Shown: in pieces, positions 1 to 5,027 of the stretch
Layout of the letters: each line of letters opens with the position of its first letter
Position numbering within the stretch: the first letter of the stretch is position 1
Assembly: GCA_916048145.1 (NCBI GenBank)
Contig: CAJZGT010000088.1
Location: forward strand, 1 to 5,511
Direction of reading: 5' to 3'
Source: an uncultured Streptococcus sp.
GTDB taxonomy: Bacteria; Bacillota; Bacilli; Lactobacillales; Streptococcaceae
DNA length: 5,511 bases
Made by a program: the position numbers and the translations under genes
The notes under the pieces: model-generated
What the model was told of the DNA's origin: nothing
What the model saw: the letters and a program-made list of their open reading frames with translations, nothing else
Database searches by the model: none

Positions 1-209
1 CATGTTGAGGCGGTAAGTTTGCTAGTCAAGGAGTAAAACGACGAAGATTAGCATTTACTTCCGCCCATGCGATAGCTGTCCGTGATTGACAAGTGCTAGC
101 ACGCAGACAGAACGGAGATAGCGAACCGCTGAGTGTGTCGCTCTGCTCGTAAAAGCTTAGAAACCTTTGAACGAAAGGGATAATGAAAGCCTTGATTGCA
201 AGGCTTTTT
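1..209 (+). ncRNA. candidate structured RNA, family not recognised
   Basis: No convincing gene is present, but the stretch is densely self-complementary and its GC content (about 58% over 61-150) is far above the rest of the window. A long stem pairs 9-13 (GGCGG) with 61-65 (CCGCC), 15-18 (AAGT) with 57-60 (ACTT), and 20-24 (TGCTA) with 49-53 (TAGCA). Further hairpins are the palindrome GTGCTAGCAC (93-102), AGCG/CGCT (120-123 with 127-130) and CCTTT/AAAGG (around 164-178). An intrinsic terminator at 186-209 closes the region in the plus direction. No promoter was identified, so the RNA's 5' end may lie outside the window. I do not recognise a known family such as tmRNA, RNase P, a riboswitch or a T-box. 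It could instead be a recombination or transfer site, or the tail of a longer transcript. Confidence 0.35.
186..209 (+). terminator. intrinsic terminator
   Basis: A perfect 9-bp stem, AAAGCCTTG (186-194) with CAAGGCTTT (199-207), encloses a 4-nt loop and runs into five T residues (205-209). It ends whatever is transcribed rightward through the GC-rich structured stretch at the left edge. Confidence 0.8.
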
Positions 210-245
210 GCTTTATGGTGGGTAAGTATCAGAGTGAGAAAATTT

Positions 246-274
246 TTGGAATGAGTAGAAGTGATAGCTAGAAA
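246..274 (+). promoter_or_regulatory. weak sigma-A-type promoter candidate
   Basis: TTGGAA (246-251) and TAGAAA (269-274) are separated by 17 bp, and each matches four of six consensus bases. A transcript starting near 281 would contain the inverted repeats at 282-358 and stop at the terminator ending at 509, giving an RNA of roughly 230 nt with no obvious reading frame. In AT-rich DNA such matches arise often by chance, so this is only a candidate. Confidence 0.25.
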
Positions 275-281
275 TTATCAG

Positions 282-358
282 TTTCTATTTCCATTTACCC
301 TGTGGGTACGTGTTTGTTTCCATTGACAAGGAGTTTGTGGGAATAGAAATGTACCCAC
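282..358 (+). repeat. interleaved inverted repeats (possible pseudoknot)
   Basis: Arm A (TTTCTATTTCC, 282-292) is complementary to A' (GGAATAGAAA, 340-349) apart from one bulged T. Arm B (GTGGGTAC, 302-309) is perfectly complementary to B' (GTACCCAC, 351-358). The order A-B-A'-B' means that both pairings together would form an H-type pseudoknot. Local alternatives compete: TAGAAA (269-274) can pair with 282-287, and TACCC (296-300) with GGGTA (304-308). The stretch from 210 to 478 has no recognisable gene, and these repeats are its main content. They could be RNA structure or the binding or crossover site of a lost recombinase. Confidence 0.45.
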
Positions 359-478
359 CTTGTTTGAATCAAGTGAAGTGTAGTTGAAGGAAATCTGTTG
401 AAAGCAATACTTCATTTTACCGAATAAGTAATAATTTAGGCAACTTCAAATCGATTAAAAAAAACTATTTTAAAGGTT

Positions 479-509
479 AAGAGTAGACAAAAATTGTCCA
501 CTCTTTTTT
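479..509 (+). terminator. intrinsic terminator
   Basis: AAGAGT (479-484) pairs with ACTCTT (500-505), and GACAA (486-490) with TTGTC (494-498). The stems are separated by one A-C mismatch, with an AAA loop, and a run of six T residues (504-509) follows. It insulates the recombinase remnant and the macrolide genes from rightward transcription starting further left. Confidence 0.75.
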
Positions 510-550
510 GCAAACTCAATTTATCAATAAATGAAATGAGGGAATGTAAA

Positions 551-721
551 ATGAAATATTTTGAGGTTGAGTTAGAAAATCCTGATGAATTTTTAAAACT
601 ACAAACAGAAGATTTTGTGAAAGCTAATCGCTTGCTACTAAGGAAGATAATCCAGAGCGTTACAGTCTATGAAGAAAACTTCGTCATATCCTTTAAATCT
701 GGCATCGAATTGGAAGTATGA
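551..721 (+). pseudogene. serine recombinase C-terminal remnant
   Basis: This is a 56-codon reading frame starting at ATG 551, preceded by GAGGGA at a workable spacing. An upstream in-frame TTG at 494 lies inside the terminator stem and is not a credible start. The C-terminal sequence, from LLLRKIIQSVTVYEENF to KSGIELEV, has the look of the last strand-rich segment of large serine recombinases (resolvase/invertase family), whose proteins often end in a pattern of I-x-x-V-x-V-Y-x-x-x-F-x-x-x-F-K-S-G. Full-length members are several hundred residues long, and the catalytic serine domain and zinc-ribbon region are absent. I read it as the scar of a lost mobilisation gene, consistent with descent from a Tn1207-type ancestor. 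It might still be translated as a small protein, but nothing shows a function. The family call is from pattern recognition alone. Confidence 0.5.
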
Positions 722-743
722 GTCTCATTCCATAACTTTTATA

Positions 744-772
744 TTGAACATATCATCTTGTTGTGTTATACT
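744..772 (+). promoter_or_regulatory. promoter of the mefL-mef(E)-msr(D) operon
   Basis: TTGAAC (744-749) and TATACT (767-772) are separated by exactly 17 bp, a strong sigma-A-type promoter. Transcription should begin near 779-784, about 30 nt before the mefL start and about 325 nt before mef(E). That long leader agrees with the published picture of macrolide-inducible mef/mel expression. Confidence 0.85.
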
Positions 773-812
773 ATAAATTGATATAAACAAAGATGTAGGA
801 GGAACCGAAACT

Positions 813-839
813 ATGACAGCCTCAATGCGTTTAAGATAA
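813..839 (+). CDS. mefL: MefL, macrolide-sensing leader peptide (8 aa)
   Basis: ATG at 813 opens an 8-codon frame, MTASMRLR, ending in TAA at 837-839. An ideal Shine-Dalgarno AGGAGG (797-802) lies 10 nt upstream. The peptide ends in Arg-Leu-Arg, a '+X+' motif at which macrolide-bound ribosomes are known to stall. It differs at one position from the first eight residues I recall for the ErmDL leader (MTHSMRLR). The accepted model is that a ribosome stalled here by erythromycin stops the attenuator hairpin just downstream (849-886) from forming, so RNA polymerase reads on into mef(E) and msr(D). Without drug the ribosome terminates normally and the hairpin stops transcription. The frame is too short for standard gene finders; recognition rests on sequence, ribosome-binding site and position. 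Confidence 0.9.
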   Translation: MTASMRLR

Positions 840-848
840 GCTGGCAAT

Positions 849-886
849 AAAAAAAGCAGAATCTATACCCGATGATAGGCTTTTTT
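849..886 (+). terminator. attenuator downstream of mefL
   Basis: AAAAAAGC (850-857) pairs with GCTTTTTT (879-886), and CTAT (863-866) with ATAG (875-878). A five-base bulge interrupts the left side and the loop is ACCCGATG. The T-run is built into the right arm, so the hairpin acts as a terminator. It starts 10 nt after the mefL stop codon, where a stalled ribosome could influence its folding. It is the drug-controlled stop for the operon. Confidence 0.8.
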
Positions 887-940
887 GTTGTGCTTATTTA
901 TACGATATTGAGCATTCATTAGTTACGGTGAGGATATTGG

Positions 941-972
941 TTATTTAACTATACCTTTATTTAACTATGTCT
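941..972 (+). repeat. two tandem 16-bp repeats in the mef(E) leader
   Basis: Two adjacent 16-bp units, TTATTTAACTATACCT (941-956) and TTATTTAACTATGTCT (957-972), match at 14 of 16 positions. They lie between the mefL attenuator and the second terminator hairpin. They may be a simple duplication. No protein-binding role can be shown from the sequence. Confidence 0.65.
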
Positions 973-1000
973 TTAATATGAATGTTTCCAAATTGTATGT

Positions 1001-1044
1001 ATGCAGACCAAAAGCCACATTGTGGGGTTTGGCCTGCATTTTTT
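1001..1044 (+). terminator. second terminator hairpin before mef(E)
   Basis: ATGCAG (1001-1006) pairs with CTGCAT (1034-1039). After an A-C mismatch, CCAAA (1008-1012) pairs with TTTGG (1028-1032), and a weaker inner helix joins CCAC (1015-1018) to GTGG (1022-1025). Six T residues (1039-1044) follow. It looks at least as strong as the mefL attenuator and sits between it and mef(E), so every mef(E) transcript from the promoter at 744-772 must read through both. It may be a second attenuation checkpoint or a relic that sets low basal expression. Confidence 0.8.
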
Positions 1045-1106
1045 ATTGCCTAGAATGCTATTCAAAATAGAAATTCAAGCAAAATAATATGCAGGAGATA
1101 ATATAA

Positions 1107-2324
1107 ATGGAAAAATACAACAATTGGAAACGAAAATTTTATGCAATATGGGCAGGGCAAGCAGTATCATTAATCACTAGTGCCATCCTGCAAATGGCGA
1201 TTATTTTTTACCTTACAGAAAAAACAGGATCTGCGATGGTCTTGTCTATGGCTTCATTAGTAGGTTTTTTACCCTATGCGATTTTGGGACCTGCCATTGG
1301 TGTGCTAGTGGATCGTCATGATAGGAAGAAGATAATGATTGGTGCCGATTTAATTATCGCAGCAGCTGGTGCAGTGCTTGCTATTGTTGCATTCTGTATG
1401 GAGCTACCTGTCTGGATGATTATGATAGTATTGTTTATCCGTAGCATTGGAACAGCTTTTCATACCCCAGCACTCAATGCGGTTACACCACTTTTAGTAC
1501 CAGAAGAACAGCTAACGAAATGCGCAGGCTATAGTCAGTCTTTGCAGTCTATAAGCTATATTGTTAGTCCGGCAGTTGCAGCACTCTTATACTCCGTTTG
1601 GGATTTAAATGCTATTATTGCCATCGACGTATTGGGTGCTGTGATTGCATCTATTACGGTAGCAATTGTACGTATACCTAAGCTGGGTAATCAAGTGCAA
1701 AGTTTAGAACCAAATTTCATAAGGGAGATGAAAGAAGGAGTTGTGGTTCTGAGACAAAACAAAGGATTGTTTGCCTTATTACTCTTAGGAACACTATATA
1801 CTTTTGTTTATATGCCAATCAATGCACTATTTCCTTTAATAAGCATGGAACACTTTAATGGAACGCCTGTGCATATTTCTATTACGGAAATTTCCTTTGC
1901 ATTTGGGATGCTAGCAGGAGGCTTATTATTAGGAAGATTAGGGGGCTTCGAAAAGCATGTATTACTAATAACAAGTTCATTTTTTATAATGGGGACCAGT
2001 TTAGCCGTTTCGGGAATACTTCCTCCAAATGGATTTGTAATATTCGTAGTTTGCTGTGCAATAATGGGGCTTTCGGTGCCATTTTATAGCGGTGTGCAAA
2101 CAGCTCTTTTTCAGGAGAAAATTAAGCCTGAATATTTAGGACGTGTATTTTCTTTGATCGGAAGTATCATGTCACTTGCTATGCCAATTGGGTTAATTCT
2201 TTCTGGATTCTTTGCTGATAAAATCGGTGTAAATCATTGGTTTTTACTATCAGGTATTTTAATTATTGGCATTGCTATAGTTTGCCAAATGATAACTGAG
2301 GTTAGAAAATTAGATTTAAAATAA
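1107..2324 (+). CDS. mef(E): Mef(E) macrolide efflux transporter (MFS)
   Basis: This 405-residue major facilitator superfamily exporter pumps out 14- and 15-membered macrolides using the proton gradient, giving the streptococcal M phenotype. The length is the family's usual one. The protein is almost entirely hydrophobic helices with a polar central loop around residues 190-220. The MFS loop 2-3 motif is clear at about 61-75 (GPAIGVLVDRHDRKK), and a partly matching counterpart in the C-terminal half lies near 340-372 (PEYLGR, then FFADKIG). The ATG at 1107 follows AGGAG (1093-1097) at 9 nt. From memory, residues such as R9, A13, V52 and C97 match the mef(E) subclass rather than classical mef(A); formal nomenclature places both in class mef(A). 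It lies downstream of the mefL attenuator, and msrDL and msr(D) follow in the same transcript. No frameshift or missing segment is visible. Confidence 0.97.
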   Translation: MEKYNNWKRKFYAIWAGQAVSLITSAILQMAIIFYLTEKTGSAMVLSMASLVGFLPYAILGPAIGVLVDRHDRKKIMIGADLIIAAAGAVLAIVAFCMELPVWMIMIVLFIRSIGTAFHTPALNAVTPLLVPEEQLTKCAGYSQSLQSISYIVSPAVAALLYSVWDLNAIIAIDVLGAVIASITVAIVRIPKLGNQVQSLEPNFIREMKEGVVVLRQNKGLFALLLLGTLYTFVYMPINALFPLISMEHFNGTPVHISITEISFAFGMLAGGLLLGRLGGFEKHVLLITSSFFIMGTSLAVSGILPPNGFVIFVVCCAIMGLSVPFYSGVQTALFQEKIKPEYLGRVFSLIGSIMSLAMPIGLILSGFFADKIGVNHWFLLSGILIIGIAIVCQMITEVRKLDLK

Positions 2325-2344
2325 ACAATATTGGAGGAATATTT

Positions 2345-2365
2345 ATGTATCTTATTTTCATGTAA
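2345..2365 (+). CDS. msrDL: MsrDL leader peptide (6 aa)
   Basis: In the 119-bp gap between mef(E) and msr(D), ATG at 2345 opens a six-codon frame, MYLIFM, ending in TAA (2363-2365). A strong Shine-Dalgarno GGAGG (2333-2337) lies 7 nt upstream. This is the leader peptide described for msr(D) regulation. In the published model, erythromycin traps the ribosome while it terminates on this peptide at the UAA codon. That alters folding of the RNA just downstream and raises msr(D) expression. It gives msr(D) a second drug-responsive control in addition to the one before mef(E). Recognition rests on exact peptide sequence, ribosome-binding site and position. Confidence 0.88.
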   Translation: MYLIFM

Positions 2366-2370
2366 CTCTT

Positions 2371-2424
2371 CCTGCTAAAATCGCAGGGTTTTCCCTGCAT
2401 ACAAGCAAATGAAAGCATGCGATT
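2371..2424 (+). promoter_or_regulatory. msrDL attenuator with competing hairpins
   Basis: Three mutually exclusive pairings share one segment. CCTGC (2371-2375) with GCAGG (2383-2387) is followed by GTTTT and resembles a short terminator. GCAGGG (2383-2388) with CCCTGC (2393-2398) forms a perfect 6-bp hairpin with a TTTT loop. AATCGCA (2379-2385) with TGCGATT (2418-2424) bridges toward the msr(D) ribosome-binding site (AGGAGG, 2431-2436). A ribosome held at the msrDL stop codon (2363-2365) would cover the left arm of the first hairpin and favour the others. This fits leader-peptide-controlled attenuation; which state is the terminator in vivo is my inference. Confidence 0.6.
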
Positions 2425-2443
2425 ATAGACAGGAGGAAATGTT

Positions 2444-3907
2444 ATGGAATTAATATTAAAAGCAAAAGACATTCGTGTGGAATTCAAAGGACGCGATGTT
2501 TTAGATATAAATGAATTAGAAGTATATGATTATGACCGTATTGGTTTAGTAGGAGCAAATGGTGCTGGAAAAAGCACTTTACTCAGGGTACTTTTAGGAG
2601 AATTAACTCCCCCAGGATGTAAAATGAATCGTCTGGGTGAACTTGCCTATATTCCCCAGTTGGACGAAGTAACTCTGCAGGAGGAAAAAGATTTTGCACT
2701 TGTAGGCAAGCTAGGTGTTGAGCAATTAAATATACAGACTATGAGCGGTGGTGAAGAAACAAGGCTTAAAATAGCACAGGCCTTATCGGCACAGGTTCAT
2801 GGTATTTTAGCGGATGAACCTACGAGCCATTTAGACCGTGAAGGAATTGATTTTCTAATAGGACAGCTAAAATATTTTACAGGTGCACTGTTAGTTATTA
2901 GCCATGACCGCTATTTTCTTGATGAAATAGTAGATAAAATATGGGAACTGAAAGATGGCAAAATCACTGAGTATTGGGGAAACTATTCTGATTATCTTCG
3001 TCAGAAAGAGGAAGAACGTAAGAGCCAAGCTGCAGAATACGAACAATTTATTGCGGAACGTGCCCGATTGGAAAGGGCTGCGGAGGAAAAGCGAAAACAG
3101 GCTCGTAAAATAGAACAGAAGGCAAAAGGTTCTTCAAAGAAAAAAAGTACTGAAGACGGAGGGCGTTTAGCTCATCAAAAATCAATAGGAAGTAAGGAAA
3201 AAAAGATGTATAATGCTGCTAAAACCCTAGAGCACAGGATTGCGGCCTTAGGAAAAGTAGAAGCTCCGGAAGGCATTCGCAGAATTCGTTTCAGGCAAAG
3301 TAAAGCATTGGAGCTCCATAATCCATACCCTATAGTCGGTGCAGAAATTAATAAAGTATTTGGGGATAAGGCTCTGTTTGAAAATGCATCTTTTCAAATT
3401 CCGTTAGGAGCAAAAGTGGCGTTAACTGGTGGTAATGGAATCGGAAAAACAACTTTAATCCAAATGATCTTAAACCATGAAGAAGGAATTTCTATTTCGC
3501 CTAAGGCAAAAATAGGTTACTTTGCACAGAATGGTTACAAGTACAACAGTAATCAGAATGTTATGGAGTTTATGCAGAAGGATTGTGACTACAATATATC
3601 AGAAATTCGTTCAGTGCTAGCATCTATGGGGTTCAAACAGAACGATATTGGAAAAAGTTTATCTGTTTTAAGCGGTGGAGAAATTATAAAATTGTTGCTT
3701 GCTAAAATGCTCATGGGTAGATATAACATCCTAATAATGGATGAACCCAGTAACTTCCTTGACATACCAAGTTTAGAGGCTTTGGAAATACTAATGAAGG
3801 AGTACACCGGAACTATCGTGTTTATCACCCACGATAAACGATTACTCGAAAATGTAGCAGATGTAGTTTATGAAATTAGAGATAAGAAAATAAATCTGAA
3901 ACATTAA
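2444..3907 (+). CDS. msr(D): Msr(D) ABC-F ribosomal protection protein
   Basis: This 487-residue ABC-F ATPase (also called Mel) has no membrane segments. It binds the ribosomal E site and drives macrolides and ketolides out of the exit tunnel. Domain 1 has Walker [10 protein letters not shown] (37-45), signature SGGE (101-104), Walker B with catalytic E125 (ILADEP) and H-loop H154. A charged, lysine- and glutamate-rich linker (about 185-285) is the P-site tRNA interaction motif, with R241, L242 and H244 at its tip, residues reported to matter for resistance. Domain 2 has Walker [10 protein letters not shown] (329-337), signature LSGGE (409-413), catalytic E434 (IMDEP) and H463. All key residues are intact. 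ATG at 2444 follows AGGAGG (2431-2436) at 7 nt. It is co-transcribed with mef(E) and has its own leader peptide. An older proposal that it powers Mef(E) as a dual pump is not excluded, but the architecture is that of ABC-F proteins. Confidence 0.98.
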
Positions 3908-3916
3908 ATTTAAGGT

Positions 3917-3953
3917 AGTCGCTGGTCAGTATAGTCTGTTCTGGTTGGCGACT
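3917..3953 (+). repeat. inverted repeat after msr(D)
   Basis: AGTCGC (3917-3922) pairs with GCGACT (3948-3953), and CAG (3927-3929) with CTG (3941-3943). The hairpin lies 10 nt after the msr(D) stop and has no T-run, so it is not itself an intrinsic terminator. It may protect the mRNA 3' end. The role is uncertain. Confidence 0.4.
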
Positions 3954-3995
3954 CCATTGTTAAAGAGTATAAAGACTTTAGATTTTATGAATATT

Positions 3996-4032
3996 AAAAA
4001 TAGGAACAGTCAATTGAACTGCTCCTATTTTT
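3996..4032. terminator. bidirectional terminator between converging operons
   Basis: AAAAATAGGA (3996-4005) pairs perfectly with TCCTATTTTT (4023-4032). After one mismatch, CAGT (4007-4010) pairs with ACTG (4018-4021) around a short loop. The A-run on one side and T-run on the other let it end msr(D) transcription rightward and the minus-strand cassette leftward. The minus-strand stop codon (4025-4027) lies inside the stem. Confidence 0.85.
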
Positions 4033-4324
4033 CTGCTAAATATATTGTAGTTTTCTTATATGTATAATGATAGATTAGCGGATTCTCATCTACGGTACTT
4101 ACTTCAAATATGAAGAAGTGATCGCGGTTATCTCTGGACTTTTCCTTATTGAGGACAAAGTAATTCTTACGTGAAGTCGCCATTGTTTTTAGGATATCAT
4201 CAGTTAGGAAGGTCAATGGAATATTCATGTTAGAGTAGCGGTAGAAGTCACGTTCAAAATCTTGGTAGCTCTCGCTATAATAGTCCATTTGTAGGTGATT
4301 ACGCTGAAACTCAAGCTGATTCAT
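4025..4324 (-). CDS. DUF5960-like small protein
   Basis: This is a 99-residue acidic, aromatic-rich protein with no signal peptide or membrane helix, probably cytoplasmic. I place it in the streptococcal DUF5960 family from its overall sequence and its position after a YolD-like gene; no biochemical function is known to me. Tyr and Phe are frequent in the N-terminal half (YYSESYQDFERDFYRY, residues 15-30). A possible alpha-beta core follows, with strands near 54-59 and 69-76, ending YTYKKTTIYLAEK. A longer frame begins at 4348, but the ATG at 4324 is preceded by a strong AGGAGG at 7 nt and is the better start. It overlaps the end of the YolD-like gene by 14 bp, which suggests translational coupling as the last gene of the cassette. 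The stop lies within the shared terminator stem. Confidence 0.8.
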   Translation of the reverse strand: MNQLEFQRNHLQMDYYSESYQDFERDFYRYSNMNIPLTFLTDDILKTMATSRKNYFVLNKEKSRDNRDHFFIFEVSTVDENPLIYHYTYKKTTIYLAEK

Positions 4325-4679
4325 AGAGCACCTCCTCGACAAGTTCAATACTAATAATGTCTTTTAATTTCAAATTGATGTGACCTGTTGTAGTTTTTAT
4401 CAAAATGAAATCTTTGGTCAGACTTGGTATTGTTCCAGTGTAGGAAACACGCTTGTTTTTTTCAATCACTTGAATGCGTGTGCGTAGCTGCCCGGCGTAT
4501 ACTTGACTGAGGAGTAATAATTTCTTCTCTAGTGATAAGTCAGACATGTACGTTACTTTGTTTGTATCATCAGAGAGTGCTGATGCATGTTCAGATAGGA
4601 AAAAGCCCATCCATTTTTGCATCTTTGTATCCTGGTACTCTCTTGCTGATTGAAATGGTAAATATGAACGGTCAATCAT
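4311..4679 (-). CDS. YolD-like protein
   Basis: This 122-residue protein has the YolD-family hallmark at residues 6-31: YLPFQSAREYQD, then KWMGFFLSEH. The C-terminal half (about 67-115) is beta-strand-rich, with IQVIEKNKRVSYTGTI, then FILIKTTTGHINLKLKDIISIELVEE, as expected for the small barrel of this family. YolD-like proteins are typically encoded beside UmuC/UvrX-type Y-family polymerases in Firmicutes phages and integrative elements. They are thought to be accessory or regulatory factors of SOS mutagenesis, although no reaction is established. Here the partner polymerase lies two genes upstream and is damaged. ATG at 4679 has AAAGGA a few bases upstream. The gene follows the 111-aa gene after a 12-bp gap and overlaps the DUF5960-like gene. 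It is full length for the family, with no visible lesion. Confidence 0.87.
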   Translation of the reverse strand: MIDRSYLPFQSAREYQDTKMQKWMGFFLSEHASALSDDTNKVTYMSDLSLEKKLLLLSQVYAGQLRTRIQVIEKNKRVSYTGTIPSLTKDFILIKTTTGHINLKLKDIISIELVEEVLYESA

Positions 4680-4691
4680 ATCAAATCCTTT

Positions 4692-5027
4692 CTATGCAGA
4701 GGCAAGGGTATTTTTATCAAATTGAATCGTAAAACCTTGAATTCCCCCACCTGTGTAACATTCTTTAAAGCGATTGATTACCTCAGTATAGATTATCACA
4801 GATGAGCTTGTTGGCTTAATGCTAAATGTAAATTCCAATGGTAATCGGTTTTCAGATTTAGCATGTACTAGTCGTATCGATATTTCAGTTGTTTTGAGTT
4901 TTCTCTGACGAAGTTTTGAAGTTGCTGTTTCAACGATTCCATGTAAAAATCTTTCAAGCATTTCAATATCATTACATCCTTTGCTACGGATTTCTGAAAA
5001 TTGTACTGTATTTTTTTCTTGTTTCAT
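4692..5027 (-). CDS. 111-aa protein resembling an orphan Y-family little-finger domain
   Basis: I do not recognise a named family for this 111-residue protein, usually labelled hypothetical. Residues 47-103 can be laid without gaps along the 57 residues of the neighbouring UmuC remnant that run from TVVSIHIGYS to VRQIGVSY. Eleven positions are identical, among them the T-x-x-S-I start, the I-x-P triplet, F87, and Y91-T92-x-G94. Residues 18-46 (helix, then LRQRKLKT) suit the segment that precedes this in the polymerase family. I infer a stand-alone copy of the little-finger (DNA-binding) domain, without palm, fingers, thumb or a clamp-binding tail. ATG at 5027 overlaps the polymerase stop as ATGA, with GGAGGG upstream, implying translational coupling. 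It could be a cofactor, competitor or decoy of the polymerase, or a decayed duplicate. The coding frame is sound; the function is inference. Confidence 0.78.
   Translation of the reverse strand: MKQEKNTVQFSEIRSKGCNDIEMLERFLHGIVETATSKLRQRKLKTTEISIRLVHAKSENRLPLEFTFSIKPTSSSVIIYTEVINRFKECYTGGGIQGFTIQFDKNTLASA

Noticed and set aside
86..114. TTGACA at 86-91 as a promoter
   Set aside because: A perfect -35-like hexamer, but no acceptable -10 element 16-18 bp downstream in this GC-rich stretch.
9..152. Plus-strand frame through the left-end GC-rich region (contains runs such as RRRLAFTSAHAIAVRD and LARRQNGDSEPLS)
   Set aside because: It is interrupted by TGA at 87-89, has no start codon or ribosome-binding site and no recognised family. 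Base pairing and the terminator favour RNA structure, though a decayed gene tail cannot be excluded.
398..427. Promoter-like TTGAAA / GAATAA with 18-bp spacing
   Set aside because: The -10 match is poor, and the only thing it could drive before the terminator at 479-509 is about 50 nt of non-coding DNA.
494..550. TTG-initiated N-terminal extension of the 551-721 frame
   Set aside because: It begins inside the terminator stem with no ribosome-binding site. ATG 551 with GAGGGA upstream is the better start, and the added residues do not resemble the recombinase family.
978..1070. 30-codon frame (MNVSKLYV...) across the second terminator as a gene
   Set aside because: No Shine-Dalgarno and no recognised family. 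Mentioned only as a possible leader within the terminator finding.
2302..2487. 61-aa minus-strand frame across the mef(E)-msr(D) junction
   Set aside because: It lies antisense to the end of mef(E), msrDL and the start of msr(D), with no supporting signals. It is a shadow frame.
3589..3828. 79-aa minus-strand frame inside msr(D)
   Set aside because: Antisense shadow of a well-conserved ABC-F coding region.
4325..4348. Eight-residue N-terminal extension of the DUF5960-like protein
   Set aside because: The downstream ATG at 4324 has a strong AGGAGG at ideal spacing, and the extension would include that ribosome-binding site as coding sequence.
4532..4732. 66-aa plus-strand frame over the YolD-like gene
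   Set aside because: Antisense to a recognisable YolD-like gene and without a ribosome-binding site.
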